Shown here: piece after piece, positions 17,735-27,584 of the stretch
How positions within the stretch are numbered: position 1 is the first letter of the stretch
How the letters are laid out: every line of letters starts with the position of its first letter
DNA from: Vibrio harveyi NBRC 15634 = ATCC 14126 = KCTC 12724
GTDB lineage: Bacteria; Pseudomonadota; Gammaproteobacteria; Enterobacterales; Vibrionaceae
Assembly: GCF_001591145.1 (NCBI RefSeq)
Contig: NZ_BCUF01000011.1
Location: forward strand, 1 to 64,000
Direction of reading: 5' to 3'
Length of the DNA: 64,000 bases
Notes under the pieces: model-generated
The model's input: the letters and a program-made list of their open reading frames with translations, nothing else
Told to the model about the DNA's origin: nothing
Database searches by the model: none
Translations under genes and position numbers: made by a program

Positions 17735-17765
17735 GTTCTCGCTCAATAATCATCACCTCAATGTT

Positions 17766-17800
17766 AACCCTCACCAATCAAAGGTGAGGGTTATTTTTAT
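17766..17800 (+). terminator. Rho-independent terminator
   Basis: A perfect 10-bp stem AACCCTCACC/GGTGAGGGTT (17766-17775 with 17783-17792) is followed by ATTTTTAT. It closes the MscS gene and probably the whole surface operon. Confidence 0.88.
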
Positions 17801-17806
17801 TGCTCA

Positions 17807-17823
17807 TTTGTCGTTACGACAAA
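17807..17823. promoter_or_regulatory. Candidate operator palindrome
   Basis: TTTGTCG-TTA-CGACAAA is a perfect 7-bp inverted repeat with a 3-bp spacer, about 235 bp before the first EIIC-EAL gene. It looks like a repressor site, but no dedicated regulator lies beside it. The rest of 17735-18058 shows no gene, and I could not find the GEMM c-di-GMP riboswitch core in it. Confidence 0.4.
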
Positions 17824-18058
17824 ATATCTTAATGGATCGAGGCGCATATAATCGTTAAATTACGCCCGCAATCTGTCCTCAGACAACTTCCGCTTGTTGC
17901 TAAAAATACACAATAAAAACATCAATTAAGACTACTCAGATAGTCCGTACCGTAATGGTTGGCTCCCCACGGGCTCTACGACTTAACGGTAAAGGTTGCA
18001 CGCATGGCTGTTTATTAAACCGCTGAATCTCTTCATAACATTACTATTAAGATGCTTC

Positions 18059-20149
18059 ATGCAAACTGGCTTTAAAATCAAATTTTCGCCTTCTCAACGT
18101 CTATTCGCATTGATGGGGCAGTGGCAGTCAGCGTCGAAATCCTATTTAACGGATTTGGCGTCAATCGCATTGCTGCTGTTACCTTTGATTCTGTCTAATG
18201 CGTTGGCAGTTTTTTTTGGACACGTATTCCGTTTTACTGGCTTAGCGGATTTTTCCCAACTGCTGTTTCATGTATCAGATATCCTGATCAACTTATATCC
18301 AAGTGCATTCTGCGTGGTGGCGGGTTACTACCTTTCCCATAAAACCAACGTTTCGAGCGCCGTGTTCATCATCTATTCGTTGATCATGTTCTACTTGATC
18401 TCAATAGAGAATGGCAGTCTTTCACAGACTTACATGTTACCGAACAACCCATTGTTGGCGTTATTGAGCGCGACAATGACGTACGTTTACTGCAGCATTT
18501 TCAAGATACGTCTGTTAGAACCCCAAGCCCTCGACTTTTCATCACGGCTGCTTAAACACGTGGTGCACTTTTTCTTATTTGTGCTCATCGCGTTGGTGAT
18601 GTCCCATTTCACGGCGATCTTTATGGCGTTGTCAGGTGGCATGGTTCGTGAGCTCGGCGTAGACCCGCTGACATTCAAAGGTGGTTTGATCTATCAAACT
18701 GTGCTGGGTTTACTTGGCTCGATTGGCATCAATGGACACAACCTGTTGTTTGCGATTAAGCAGCAGATCTTTGCCGCAACCGAAGCCAATGTAATGGCGT
18801 GGCAGGCCGGAGAGGCGTCACTGAATGTGATTAGCCAAGGCTTTTACGACGCATTTATGTCGATGGGCGGATCTGGCAACTCGATCAGTTTGCTTTTCTG
18901 TGTGCTGATGTTTGCTAAAGAGCGCAATCATTTGATGCTTGCTCTGGCAGCGATGCCTCTGGTGATCTTTAACATCAACGAGGTTTTGTTGTTTGGTTTG
19001 CCAATCATCTTCAACCCGATTTTGATCATTCCTTTTGTGCTCGTGCCGTTAGTGAGCTTTGTCATCACCTTTTTGTGCATTTCATCGGGGTTGGTACCGC
19101 CGGTAGAGAATATTGTGAACTGGATGACACCACCCTTGTTCAGTGGCTATATGGCGATGGGGAATCAAATAGAAGGTTCGATTCTTCAAGCCTTCATCAT
19201 TGTATTGGGCATCTTCATCTATCGACCGTTCTATTTGGCGTACGCAGGAAAATACTCAGCACAGTTTCGTGCGAATACGGCTTATACCGGTATCGAAAGC
19301 TCGATATTTAAATCACTGCTAAGTAACGTAAAGGCGTCGAACAACTCCAGTATCAGTAAATCGACGGCGCAGAAACGCTTAACCACGATTTTGCGTGAAG
19401 GTGAGTTAGTGATGTTCTATCAAAAGCTCCAATCGACCAAAAACGTCAGTGAGTTTTCTTATGAAGCGCTACTTCGTTACATCGATAAAGATGGCATGTT
19501 ATGCCCGCCGACGTTTGTGAGTGATTTTCAGATGCTCAACTCGATGCCATTGCTGGATAAGTTGGTGATAGAGAAAGTCTTGGCAGACATGCAGAAAATG
19601 CACTTATCGAAAGATCGTCGTATTGCCATCAACATCGCGGTGGCGACGATAGAACAAGAAGAGTTTGTGCCGCATTTGCTTTCGCGTTTAGCCCATTACG
19701 GTATTTCTCCTGAGTGGTTGGAAATTGAAATCACAGAAGAAGCGATTCTCAGCAATAAGGTTTTTTTGATCAAAACAATGGAAGCGCTTCAGGCACAGGG
19801 TATTCGTATTGCAATGGATGATTTTGGTACAGGCTATGCGTCGTTTCCACACCTGCTGAAATACCCATTCGACAAGATCAAACTAGACCGTTCACTTTTG
19901 TTGGATGCAAACAATCAAAAGGGCAAAGATCTCTACAAGTTGGTTGCGAAACTGGGTCATATCACCCATTGTGAAGTCGTGGCAGAAGGGGTGGAGACGC
20001 AAGCAGAATATGACTTTGTTAAACGCTGCGGCGTGGACAAAGTGCAAGGTTATTTCTTTGCTCGTCCATCGCCTTTATTAGACATTCTTGGTGAACAGCA
20101 AGAAAAACCATTTCTATCGTCACAATTACAAAGTCGAGTGGAAATATAG
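18059..20149 (+). CDS. PTS EIIC-like membrane domain fused to EAL phosphodiesterase
   Basis: I choose the ATG at 18059 (696 aa) over an upstream in-frame TTG at 17996. Residues 30-400 form about ten membrane segments of the lactose/cellobiose-type EIIC fold, with GSIGINGHN, MGGSGNSISLLFCVL and the conserved FNINEVLLFGLPIIFNP, which holds the sugar-binding Glu. Residues of about 430-690 are an EAL domain: EALLR near 469, NIAVATI, EIEITEEAI, DDFGTGYASF, KIKLDRS, AEGVET and VQGYFF. All the residues expected for c-di-GMP hydrolysis to pGpG are present. There is no EIIA or EIIB phosphorylation domain here or nearby, so the membrane part may sense a sugar rather than transport it. A paralogue follows 339 bp downstream. 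Confidence 0.87.
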   Translation: MQTGFKIKFSPSQRLFALMGQWQSASKSYLTDLASIALLLLPLILSNALAVFFGHVFRFTGLADFSQLLFHVSDILINLYPSAFCVVAGYYLSHKTNVSSAVFIIYSLIMFYLISIENGSLSQTYMLPNNPLLALLSATMTYVYCSIFKIRLLEPQALDFSSRLLKHVVHFFLFVLIALVMSHFTAIFMALSGGMVRELGVDPLTFKGGLIYQTVLGLLGSIGINGHNLLFAIKQQIFAATEANVMAWQAGEASLNVISQGFYDAFMSMGGSGNSISLLFCVLMFAKERNHLMLALAAMPLVIFNINEVLLFGLPIIFNPILIIPFVLVPLVSFVITFLCISSGLVPPVENIVNWMTPPLFSGYMAMGNQIEGSILQAFIIVLGIFIYRPFYLAYAGKYSAQFRANTAYTGIESSIFKSLLSNVKASNNSSISKSTAQKRLTTILREGELVMFYQKLQSTKNVSEFSYEALLRYIDKDGMLCPPTFVSDFQMLNSMPLLDKLVIEKVLADMQKMHLSKDRRIAINIAVATIEQEEFVPHLLSRLAHYGISPEWLEIEITEEAILSNKVFLIKTMEALQAQGIRIAMDDFGTGYASFPHLLKYPFDKIKLDRSLLLDANNQKGKDLYKLVAKLGHITHCEVVAEGVETQAEYDFVKRCGVDKVQGYFFARPSPLLDILGEQQEKPFLSSQLQSRVEI

Positions 20150-20487
20150 ACTTGCTGGCGCTAATGTGCGCCTCCTTGCTTAAATAGCAGGCGAATTAAC
20201 GAACGACGTTGACCTTAGAAGCAACGCGTTTCTATCAAACGAGAGAGTACCGAGGGGCTTAAAAGGTGCTCTTTCTGTTTGGTCGATTACAACAAGTTGG
20301 CTGTGGCTACCCTTGTTGAGTGACTATTCGCAACGTTGAACGATCAACGCTTTGTTACTCGAATGATACCGTCCTCGACGTGTTTGTCGAAACTCTCCCT
20401 CATTGCGAAACAAATTAAATGGATTTAATTGCGGCGAATTTCTTGAGCGGCTCTTTGAGTCGTACTTTGATGGATTAACTGAGCCAA
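20150..20487. other. Gap between EIIC-EAL paralogues
   Basis: This gap of about 340 bp has no supported gene. It is long enough to carry an independent promoter for the second paralogue. I see no clear terminator, riboswitch core or repeat beyond short imperfect stems. Confidence 0.5.
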
Positions 20488-22554
20488 ATGAACAATCGAT
20501 ACATTAATCGGCTTTTTACTGTAATTTCTTCCAACTTATACATTAATGGTTTGTGTAACGTCTTAGTGATGTTGCTGCCTGTTTCATTGATTTCTGCATT
20601 CAGTACATTGTTAAGCAATCTACTGATGATCGCAGGCTATGAACAACTTGGTATGACTGTTGGGGCAGCAAGCGCCATTATTTGGAAGCTATTTCCCATT
20701 TTGCTTCTAGTGTACTTCTCGCAGTTCCTTTCCTCTTTGCTAAAAGTCTCGCGAGTAAACGTGATAACGCCTTCGTTGATGATTTACTTTATCGTCTGTA
20801 ACGAATGGGGCTTATTGCAAGATGGTACTGTTGTTCCGAGTAACTACCCATTAGCGATTCTGGTTCCGACAATCGTCGCTTGGTCTGTACGCTTCATGCA
20901 AAACCGCAGATGGTTTATGCGTTCTGATTTACCAAATGTGGTGGATCAATCATACAACCTCATCATGGCGACCGTAGTCTTGGTGGTTGGTTACACTGTG
21001 TTGGGCTATGCACTTGGACAGGCATTCTGTGCCGCTGATATTGCAGATCTGTTATTGCCGAAACTAGACCCAAACTCGTTGCTTGATGGGATCATTTATG
21101 AGTTTGTGCGTAACCTATTTTGGTCGATTGGCATCAATGGTCACATCATTTTTGCCCCTTACAAGTCAGAGCTTTATGAGGTAACTCGTGTCGCGATAGA
21201 AAACCACGAAGCGCTGGGCACACCACTGCCAATTTTAACCACAAACTTCTTTGATTTTTATGCAGGAATGGGTGGTGCAGGGAACACCATTTCGTTGGTG
21301 CTGTGTATGCTGTTTCTGACTAAAAATCGCAGTTATAAAGCCTTGGCGGCAACAGCACTGGTGTTGAGCTTGTTTAATATTAACGAGCCCATTATTTATG
21401 GCTTACCCATCATGTTCAATCCAGTCATGATTGTGCCATTTTTAATCGCACCTGTTGTGGGGTTAGTCATCGCGTATATTGCAACAGCAATGGGGTTGGT
21501 GGCACCGATTACCGAGATCGTTAGCTGGATGACTCCGCCGCTAGCCAGTGGTTACATCGGGACTGGTTACACATGGACTGGCGTGGTATTACAACTGATC
21601 ATCATCTTAGTCGGTGTGTTGATTTACTATCCGTTCTTCAAGCAAATGGACAAGATTGGGAATGCGAATACGTTGTTTGCAAAGTCAGTCTCTGATGATT
21701 TCTTCAATTACGAGGGATTAGACAATGGCAAAGTCGCTGGGGCATTTTTCCCTGAAATTACCAATAAGTTCGCGGCACAAAAACGTATCAGTGATCTGAA
21801 AAAGCATGGCGAGTTCGTGTTGTTCTACCAACCGCAGGTTAATGCTCGCACAGGGGAGATTCGGTCGCTTGAAGTACTGATTCGTCACCGCTCAGAAACG
21901 GGCGAGATCACGCCTCCAACGTTTCTTGAGGACTTTGCCAAAGTCGGCTTAATGAGTGAGTTGGATTTATGGGTGGTTGAGACCACACTGCGTGAAGTGG
22001 CGCCTTTGGCGAATCGACCAAATTTTAAGGTCTCGATTAACTTATCTCCAGAAACTTGCTTGGTACCAGACTTCACCGAAAAAGTATTGACGATGATTAA
22101 CGAAAGCGCGTTGTCTTGCTCGCAAGTTGAGTTTGAAATTACTGAAGATATGTTGATTCAAGATGAGCATCGTACACACCGTGTGTTGAGCACACTGCGA
22201 GAAGCGGGGGTGAGGATTGCCTTGGACGATTTTGGTTCAGGTTATTCGTCAATTGGTTACTTGTCGAAATACGATTTTGATAAAGTGAAAATAGATCGTT
22301 CGTTGGTGCTTAATCTCAACAACAAAAATGGTCGTGAGCTGTTTAGGTTAACGGCGAAACTCGTAAAAATTACTGGTGCTGTTACGGTGGCAGAAGGCAT
22401 AGAGACAGAAAGCGAACTGGAGTTTATGGCAGAGCTCGGTATCGATCTGATCCAAGGCTTCTATTTCTATCAACCAATGCCCTTCGACGATGTTGTAAAG
22501 CTTGAATACAGTCAGCGAGAAGAGAGTCTGGATTACGATCACTTTGCATTTTAA
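20488..22554 (+). CDS. PTS EIIC-like membrane domain fused to EAL phosphodiesterase, paralogue
   Basis: This 688-aa protein has the same architecture as its neighbour: about ten membrane segments with SIGINGHIIF, GMGGAGNTISLVLCM and FNINEPIIYGLPIMFNP, then an EAL domain from about residue 435. The signature is EVLIR (about 462) in place of EAL. The catalytic set is otherwise complete: NLSPETC, EFEITEDML, LDDFGSGYSS, KVKIDRSL, AEGIETE and IQGFYF. Ala-to-Val in the motif is seen in other phosphodiesterases, so activity is likely. The two paralogues are clearly diverged, which suggests two different sugar ligands feeding the same c-di-GMP output. The gene ends just before a bidirectional terminator shared with azurin. 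Confidence 0.87.
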   Translation: MNNRYINRLFTVISSNLYINGLCNVLVMLLPVSLISAFSTLLSNLLMIAGYEQLGMTVGAASAIIWKLFPILLLVYFSQFLSSLLKVSRVNVITPSLMIYFIVCNEWGLLQDGTVVPSNYPLAILVPTIVAWSVRFMQNRRWFMRSDLPNVVDQSYNLIMATVVLVVGYTVLGYALGQAFCAADIADLLLPKLDPNSLLDGIIYEFVRNLFWSIGINGHIIFAPYKSELYEVTRVAIENHEALGTPLPILTTNFFDFYAGMGGAGNTISLVLCMLFLTKNRSYKALAATALVLSLFNINEPIIYGLPIMFNPVMIVPFLIAPVVGLVIAYIATAMGLVAPITEIVSWMTPPLASGYIGTGYTWTGVVLQLIIILVGVLIYYPFFKQMDKIGNANTLFAKSVSDDFFNYEGLDNGKVAGAFFPEITNKFAAQKRISDLKKHGEFVLFYQPQVNARTGEIRSLEVLIRHRSETGEITPPTFLEDFAKVGLMSELDLWVVETTLREVAPLANRPNFKVSINLSPETCLVPDFTEKVLTMINESALSCSQVEFEITEDMLIQDEHRTHRVLSTLREAGVRIALDDFGSGYSSIGYLSKYDFDKVKIDRSLVLNLNNKNGRELFRLTAKLVKITGAVTVAEGIETESELEFMAELGIDLIQGFYFYQPMPFDDVVKLEYSQREESLDYDHFAF

Positions 22555-22579
22555 GGCCGAGGTGAGCAGATACAAAAAA

Positions 22580-22606
22580 GGGAAGCGCTCAGCTTCCCTT
22601 TTCTTT
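22580..22606. terminator. Bidirectional terminator
   Basis: The perfect stem GGGAAGC/GCTTCCC (22580-22586 with 22592-22598) is flanked by A-run and T-run. It serves the EAL gene on the plus strand and azurin on the minus strand. Confidence 0.85.
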
Positions 22607-22665
22607 TAGGTTCAATTTATGTCGCTCTAAGAATCTCAAACTAGAATACTTAGATGAAGGCGTGA

Positions 22666-23118
22666 TTATTTGAACTCGAATTTACCCTGCATGATTGCCC
22701 AGTGACCTGGGAAAGAACAGAAGAACGAGTAATCGCCTCCCGGAGTCATCTTCTCAGTGCTGAACGTGATAGAAGTGCTTTCACCACCGCCAACCACTTT
22801 AGTGAAGGCATAAACACGGTCATCGTTTGGTTTCACGTAGTTGTTTTCTAGACCAGCAGACATGCCTTCTGTACCCACTGCTTGAAGGTTTGCCGTATCA
22901 GTAATCACCACGTTATGACCCATTGATTGCGCAGGCATTTTACCAGTGTGGTTCAGCGTCAGTTTCACTTCTTTACACGTCGCTGGCACGCTCAGTGTTT
23001 TGGTCGAAAACTGCATCATATCGTTAGCATCGATAGACACTTCACACTCTGCGCTTGCTTGCGCGCCAAAGCTTAATCCAACTAGTGCAAAGGTTGCTGC
23101 TACTAAACGTAAAGACAT
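22666..23118 (-). CDS. azu: Azurin (blue copper protein)
   Basis: This 150-aa protein carries a signal peptide of about 22-23 residues; the mature part starts at or near AECEVSIDANDMMQFS, closely parallel to Pseudomonas azurin. The type 1 copper ligands are present: His in SMGHNVV, then Cys, His and Met in FFCSFPGHWAIMQG. Cysteines near the mature N-terminus and in PATCKE would form the usual disulfide. Azurins shuttle electrons in the periplasm, often to nitrite reductase or peroxidase. No such partner is nearby. It stands alone, transcribed convergently to the EAL gene. Confidence 0.95.
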   Translation of the reverse strand: MSLRLVAATFALVGLSFGAQASAECEVSIDANDMMQFSTKTLSVPATCKEVKLTLNHTGKMPAQSMGHNVVITDTANLQAVGTEGMSAGLENNYVKPNDDRVYAFTKVVGGGESTSITFSTEKMTPGGDYSFFCSFPGHWAIMQGKFEFK

Positions 23119-23729
23119 ATAACACTCTCCATATTTTATTTTTGGGCTGACTTGGATTCAAACCGATCCAATGCATCTCATTATCATCGAATATTCCAAT
23201 TGAAACCGTGCTTCAATCCGGATATTGACGTTTTGTTGCAAAGTTATACTTATCGTTTTCACTGGATGATCATTCATACGCCTTATTTTGAACGCTTCAT
23301 TTAAGAAGTGTGAAGACGATCTTTATAACCACCTCAGATGCCTATTTGTGTCTTCAGAATGCCCTGATTTTGGCGTTTTTTTCGCTAACATGTAACTAAG
23401 TGTTTCAAGTGTTTTTATTCTGTAACTTATTGATTTTAAGATGCATAAAAGCAAAGTGAAGACAAATTCTTATCTCGATTGTCACCAGAAAATAGATTTG
23501 TTTTATCCAGTGCACACTTTCTGAATTTTGAACTAGAGTCCCAGTTTTTTGTTTGCTTACCGATTGCGTACGAAATGTCGTCAAATTGACGCGAAAAGAC
23601 GCTTTGTTTTTGGCACTTTTACACCTGTAAGTTGGGTTACATTTAGTTACATCTGTCCGCTGCGACGCGAAAAAAGTCCCCCTCTATAATGCCTTTCCTT
23701 TTTATTGTTGTTTGTATAAGTCCTTAATT
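23119..23729. other. Long divergent intergenic region, azurin / chitinase
   Basis: About 610 bp with no supported gene. It must hold the promoters of azurin (minus) and of the chitinase (plus). A TATAAT-like box lies at 23685-23690, 40 bp before the chitinase ATG, without a good -35, which suggests activator-dependent expression. I found no clear FNR or CRP palindrome. Confidence 0.5.
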
Positions 23730-26700
23730 ATGAGAAAGAATACGCTAGCGATCATGCCAAGTGTTTTAGCACTGGCGATCGGTATGGGGTTGCCTGCTGC
23801 ACACGCAGGAGTGATCACAGACGCAACTATCGTCGGCTCAGAAAGCCAGTGGTGGAACACTTACAAAGTGATCCTAACGAACGACGGTTCAAAGCCAGTT
23901 GAACTTCGTGATGCGAAAGTGACGTTTGATTCAAACCTATCAATGTCGACTCCCTCTTGGTCTGCGACTGGCATCAGCTACCCGGGCATGAAGTTCACCA
24001 GCGACGCACAAGGCAACGTCTTCAAGAACACGCTCGCGTTGGCTTTTGATAGTGGTAGCTGGGTGAAATCACAACTTCCGGCAGGTGAGCGTATTGAGCT
24101 AACTCTGGGTGTGAGTGGTGTATTGGATCTGACTCTTCTTCAAAATACCATTCGTCTGATCGCTGATGACGAAGGTGAAGTAGGTGAACCAGAAATTTCT
24201 CTTCAATTAGCTTCGCCAGTGAACGGTGCTGAGTTTGAAGAAGGTCAAGCGGTTGCCATGCTAGCGAACGTTACGGCAACCAACACCAGCGTTAAAGCTG
24301 TGACTTTCTTTGTCGACAACAAACAAGTTGCTCGTGTAACGCAAGCCCCATTCCAAGCAACTTGGACTTCTGTTGGCGCAGGCACTCACACGATCAAAGC
24401 TGTAGTAGAAGACACCTCTGGTTTAACCCAACAACAAGCGGTAAGCATTTCGGTAAAAGAGAAGCCAGTTGAGCCACCAGTGGTACCTGAAGTGCATGAG
24501 CTAACATTCGTCGCGCCTACACAGGGTCAAGCATTGATGGTGGGTCAGGCAACGACGATTAAAGCCCGTGTTGATGGTGAATTGATCTCTAAACTGGAGT
24601 TTTGGGCGAATGACCGCAAGTTAGGTCAACGTAACATCACAGCAGGTCAAACGACGTATTCTCAATCTTGGACGCCAAATGAAGTGGGTAATGCGACACT
24701 TAAAGTGGTGGTTCTCGATCAGAACAACCAAATGGTCGAGCAACGCAGCATCGCAGTTGCAGTTGAAGCAGCCCCAAGCTTTGTTAAGCCAGAAGTGAGC
24801 TTCTCTTCGCCTTCGAACGGTTCTAAGTTTGAAAAAGGTGAAGCGGTATCCATTTCTGTTCGTGCAACGGATGCTGATGACGATTTGTCTCGCGTTATCG
24901 TGAAAGCAAACAACAAGCAAATCTGTGATTTCAACGCATCAACTACAAACCAGTTCTCTTGTAACTGGACGGCGTTAGAAGTCGGTGCAGTTAAGCTAGA
25001 AGCGATCGCAACAGATGCTGAGAATCTAACGGCGACAGCACGTGTAAACATCACAGTTGAAAAAGTAGAAACACCGACGCCTCCGCCAACAGGTGGACTG
25101 TGTGCTGATTTTAATGTGTACCCAGACTGGACTCGTGGTGATCACGCAACAGGCGGCGACATTATGGTTCATAAGAACATTGCTTACTCAGCGGTGTACT
25201 GGACTCAATCTGTTCCTGGCAGCGATAGCTCATGGTCATTACATCTAAACTGTGATGGTACTGAGCCGGGTACAGCGCCAGCGCTATCATTACGTAACCC
25301 AATGGACCCAGTGCGTCTAGAAGTGGCAGGTTGGCCAAACACATTCGTAGTGGCGAGCCCATCCACTCAAGCACCAAGCACACTGACTATTGCAGCAAGC
25401 AGCAGTGATGCGCTCACAAACCTAGAGCAACTGACACGTTCGTTTGTGTCGGCTATCGAACAAGCAGAGAACGCGGGTACTGCATCTGTCGTGATTCGAT
25501 CGGATGTTCTGGATCTCGCTACGCAAGACAAAGGTGCATCTTTTGGTCCCGTTGCGGTTAAACAAGCACTGACGAATGCCATTGATATTACGGGTAGCCG
25601 TATTGATATCGATGCGATCAACGCACTGAGCGATGACGTGAAAGGCTGGGCGCATGCTTACAACTTGATCTTCACCACTCTTGCGCCACAAGCGACATTT
25701 GGTTGGTCACTAAGCATTGGTGAGTTTGCTTACGATACCCACTCTGGTCGTCAGTCTGTATGGGATGAAGCGTCCGTTTTCACTGCCGATCTACTTGATA
25801 GTTTCGAGCTTTACAAAGCAGATGCTGCGAACAAAGCTGACTTTGTGGTGTTTACTAAATCGAATGCAACCACGGCACTAACCAGCGAGCAGTGGCATCA
25901 CGCACTTGAATACGTAAAACAGGTAACAGATTACGTTGATGCGCCTGCAATGTTAGCGAACATGCCAACAGAGCAAACCGCAAATTACTTCATGGGCAAT
26001 ACTCAAACCGATCAGCAAATCCGTAAAGCCGCGTACAGCAACGTATTTGCATTGATGTTTGATCAAGACTCTCAAGCCCTAACCAGCAAAATTGAGCTTT
26101 ACCAAACGGCGAAAGTGCCACTGTATTACGTAGGTGAAGAGTTAGAGAAAGGTTCATTGACTCGCATTGAAGCGCTAAACCAAGAGTTAGCAAATGCTGA
26201 AAGCGTGATGGATAACGAAGCCTTCCTATACGAAACGCCACAGTCTCAGTGGGTTCCGTCAACGGTTTACAAGTGGAACGACTTCCTAGATGGCTTGAAC
26301 GCAATGCACAACATTGGTGTGGCGGGCAACAAGTTCTGGTTGATGAACGATGAAGTTGATGATGCAACCAACATCAAATACGCGAAAGTCGCGATTGCTG
26401 CGTTCCTTGCACAAAGTATGCAAGAGACCATTCGCTACAACGCGTGTGATGAAAACAACTGGTCTGAAGTGAAATACGGCGCGCCTGCGGATTACCCAAT
26501 GACAGCAAGTTGTGGTCAACTGGGTCAGAAATACGCAGATTACGGTGTAAATCCAGTTTCAGGTTTAGATCATGCGTACTCTTGTCCTCGTGATGACAAG
26601 ATGGAAGTCAGTGCGTTGACTCATGCGAAATGGTATGGTGCTCCAGCTCCAGTCTTTGCAGCACCTGATGCAGTACTTGAAGAGCGCGGTCTATTGGTGA

Positions 26701-27353
26701 ACGGTGCAGCAGGTCGTTGGACAAACAACGGTCACTGTAACGATGTTCCAGAAAGCGTAGATACGTCTAAGCAAGTGTGGGAACGCGACGAGTGTAAGAC
26801 GTACGTTGGTCAGAAAGCAGGTAAGTTCATTTGGGACGGCAGCAGCCAAGAAAGCGTTGAAGGCTGTGGCTGGTGGGGTCGTGGTGTAATCCAAACCACA
26901 GGTCGTCAGAACTTTGGTACGCTTAACCACTACCTAGGTCGTTCGCACGTTGATCCATCAACCATTGGTAAGACAATTGATGGCGTAACGGTAGAAGCGC
27001 CACCGGCGAACCCACTTTATGCTGAGCTAGACTTCTGTTCTAACCCAGGTTTGATTTGTAGCTCGGAAGAGAACAAAGAGATCAAGTGGATCGCAGGTCT
27101 GTTCTACTGGGTAACGTCAGTTCAGGCATACAACGATGAAGGCGGTCAGTACGCGGGTTGGAACTATCACAACGAACTGAAGAAGTATGTAGATAGTGGT
27201 TTGCAAGGCTCTCAATTTATCGATGACGTTTCAGGCATCGTTAACCGTGGTTGTCCGGACCTGACGTGTTCGACAGGTGATGTTCACAATGTGAAAGAGC
27301 GCCGCGAGAACTTCAAACTGGTACTACAAAAGCTAGGTCTTGATCCTCGCTAA
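23730..27353 (+). CDS. Multi-module secreted GH19 chitinase
   Basis: I start at the ATG at 23730, not the TTG at 23712, giving 1207 aa with signal peptide MRKNTLAIM...AAHAG. Domains in order: a beta domain (about 27-150) of carbohydrate-binding type; three Ig-like domains (about 155-250, 260-350, 360-450); a CBM5/12-type chitin-binding module (about 456-510, with YWTQSVPGSDSSW); a long region 510-820 with barrel-like motifs; and a C-terminal GH19 domain. GH19 is shown by FLAQSMQETIRYN (near 897, catalytic Glu) and GWWGRGVIQTTGRQNF. The enzyme would cleave chitin outside the cell, fitting a marine chitin degrader. It has its own terminator and no chitin genes beside it. The GH19 call is good; the middle region is not identified with confidence. 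Confidence 0.85.
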   Translation: MRKNTLAIMPSVLALAIGMGLPAAHAGVITDATIVGSESQWWNTYKVILTNDGSKPVELRDAKVTFDSNLSMSTPSWSATGISYPGMKFTSDAQGNVFKNTLALAFDSGSWVKSQLPAGERIELTLGVSGVLDLTLLQNTIRLIADDEGEVGEPEISLQLASPVNGAEFEEGQAVAMLANVTATNTSVKAVTFFVDNKQVARVTQAPFQATWTSVGAGTHTIKAVVEDTSGLTQQQAVSISVKEKPVEPPVVPEVHELTFVAPTQGQALMVGQATTIKARVDGELISKLEFWANDRKLGQRNITAGQTTYSQSWTPNEVGNATLKVVVLDQNNQMVEQRSIAVAVEAAPSFVKPEVSFSSPSNGSKFEKGEAVSISVRATDADDDLSRVIVKANNKQICDFNASTTNQFSCNWTALEVGAVKLEAIATDAENLTATARVNITVEKVETPTPPPTGGLCADFNVYPDWTRGDHATGGDIMVHKNIAYSAVYWTQSVPGSDSSWSLHLNCDGTEPGTAPALSLRNPMDPVRLEVAGWPNTFVVASPSTQAPSTLTIAASSSDALTNLEQLTRSFVSAIEQAENAGTASVVIRSDVLDLATQDKGASFGPVAVKQALTNAIDITGSRIDIDAINALSDDVKGWAHAYNLIFTTLAPQATFGWSLSIGEFAYDTHSGRQSVWDEASVFTADLLDSFELYKADAANKADFVVFTKSNATTALTSEQWHHALEYVKQVTDYVDAPAMLANMPTEQTANYFMGNTQTDQQIRKAAYSNVFALMFDQDSQALTSKIELYQTAKVPLYYVGEELEKGSLTRIEALNQELANAESVMDNEAFLYETPQSQWVPSTVYKWNDFLDGLNAMHNIGVAGNKFWLMNDEVDDATNIKYAKVAIAAFLAQSMQETIRYNACDENNWSEVKYGAPADYPMTASCGQLGQKYADYGVNPVSGLDHAYSCPRDDKMEVSALTHAKWYGAPAPVFAAPDAVLEERGLLVNGAAGRWTNNGHCNDVPESVDTSKQVWERDECKTYVGQKAGKFIWDGSSQESVEGCGWWGRGVIQTTGRQNFGTLNHYLGRSHVDPSTIGKTIDGVTVEAPPANPLYAELDFCSNPGLICSSEENKEIKWIAGLFYWVTSVQAYNDEGGQYAGWNYHNELKKYVDSGLQGSQFIDDVSGIVNRGCPDLTCSTGDVHNVKERRENFKLVLQKLGLDPR

Positions 27354-27382
27354 TTAAGACAAAGCAACATCAATGAAGAAAA

Positions 27383-27412
27383 GCCATCACCGAAAAGTGG
27401 TGGCTTTTTTGT
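27383..27412 (+). terminator. Rho-independent terminator
   Basis: The stem GCCATCAC/GTGGTGGC (one wobble pair) is followed by TTTTTTG. It closes the chitinase gene. Confidence 0.85.
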
Positions 27413-27584
27413 TTTTAGCATTTGGCTCAGATGCTTAATTTTTATTATTACTAATTCGTAATAGTCATTTTCTTTTTCCGCTTATTATCATTTATTTTCA
27501 ACCCAATATAATGCCCGCCATTCCAAACGTATTTGCTGCGTTTTTGATTTTTATCTTTCGATGGATGGTTTCCGGGAGGGGAGT

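Noticed and set aside
17735..18058. Possible c-di-GMP riboswitch before the EIIC-EAL genes
   Set aside because: I looked for the GEMM core (GCACAGGGCAAACC-like and the tetraloop region) here and at 20150-20487 and did not find it.
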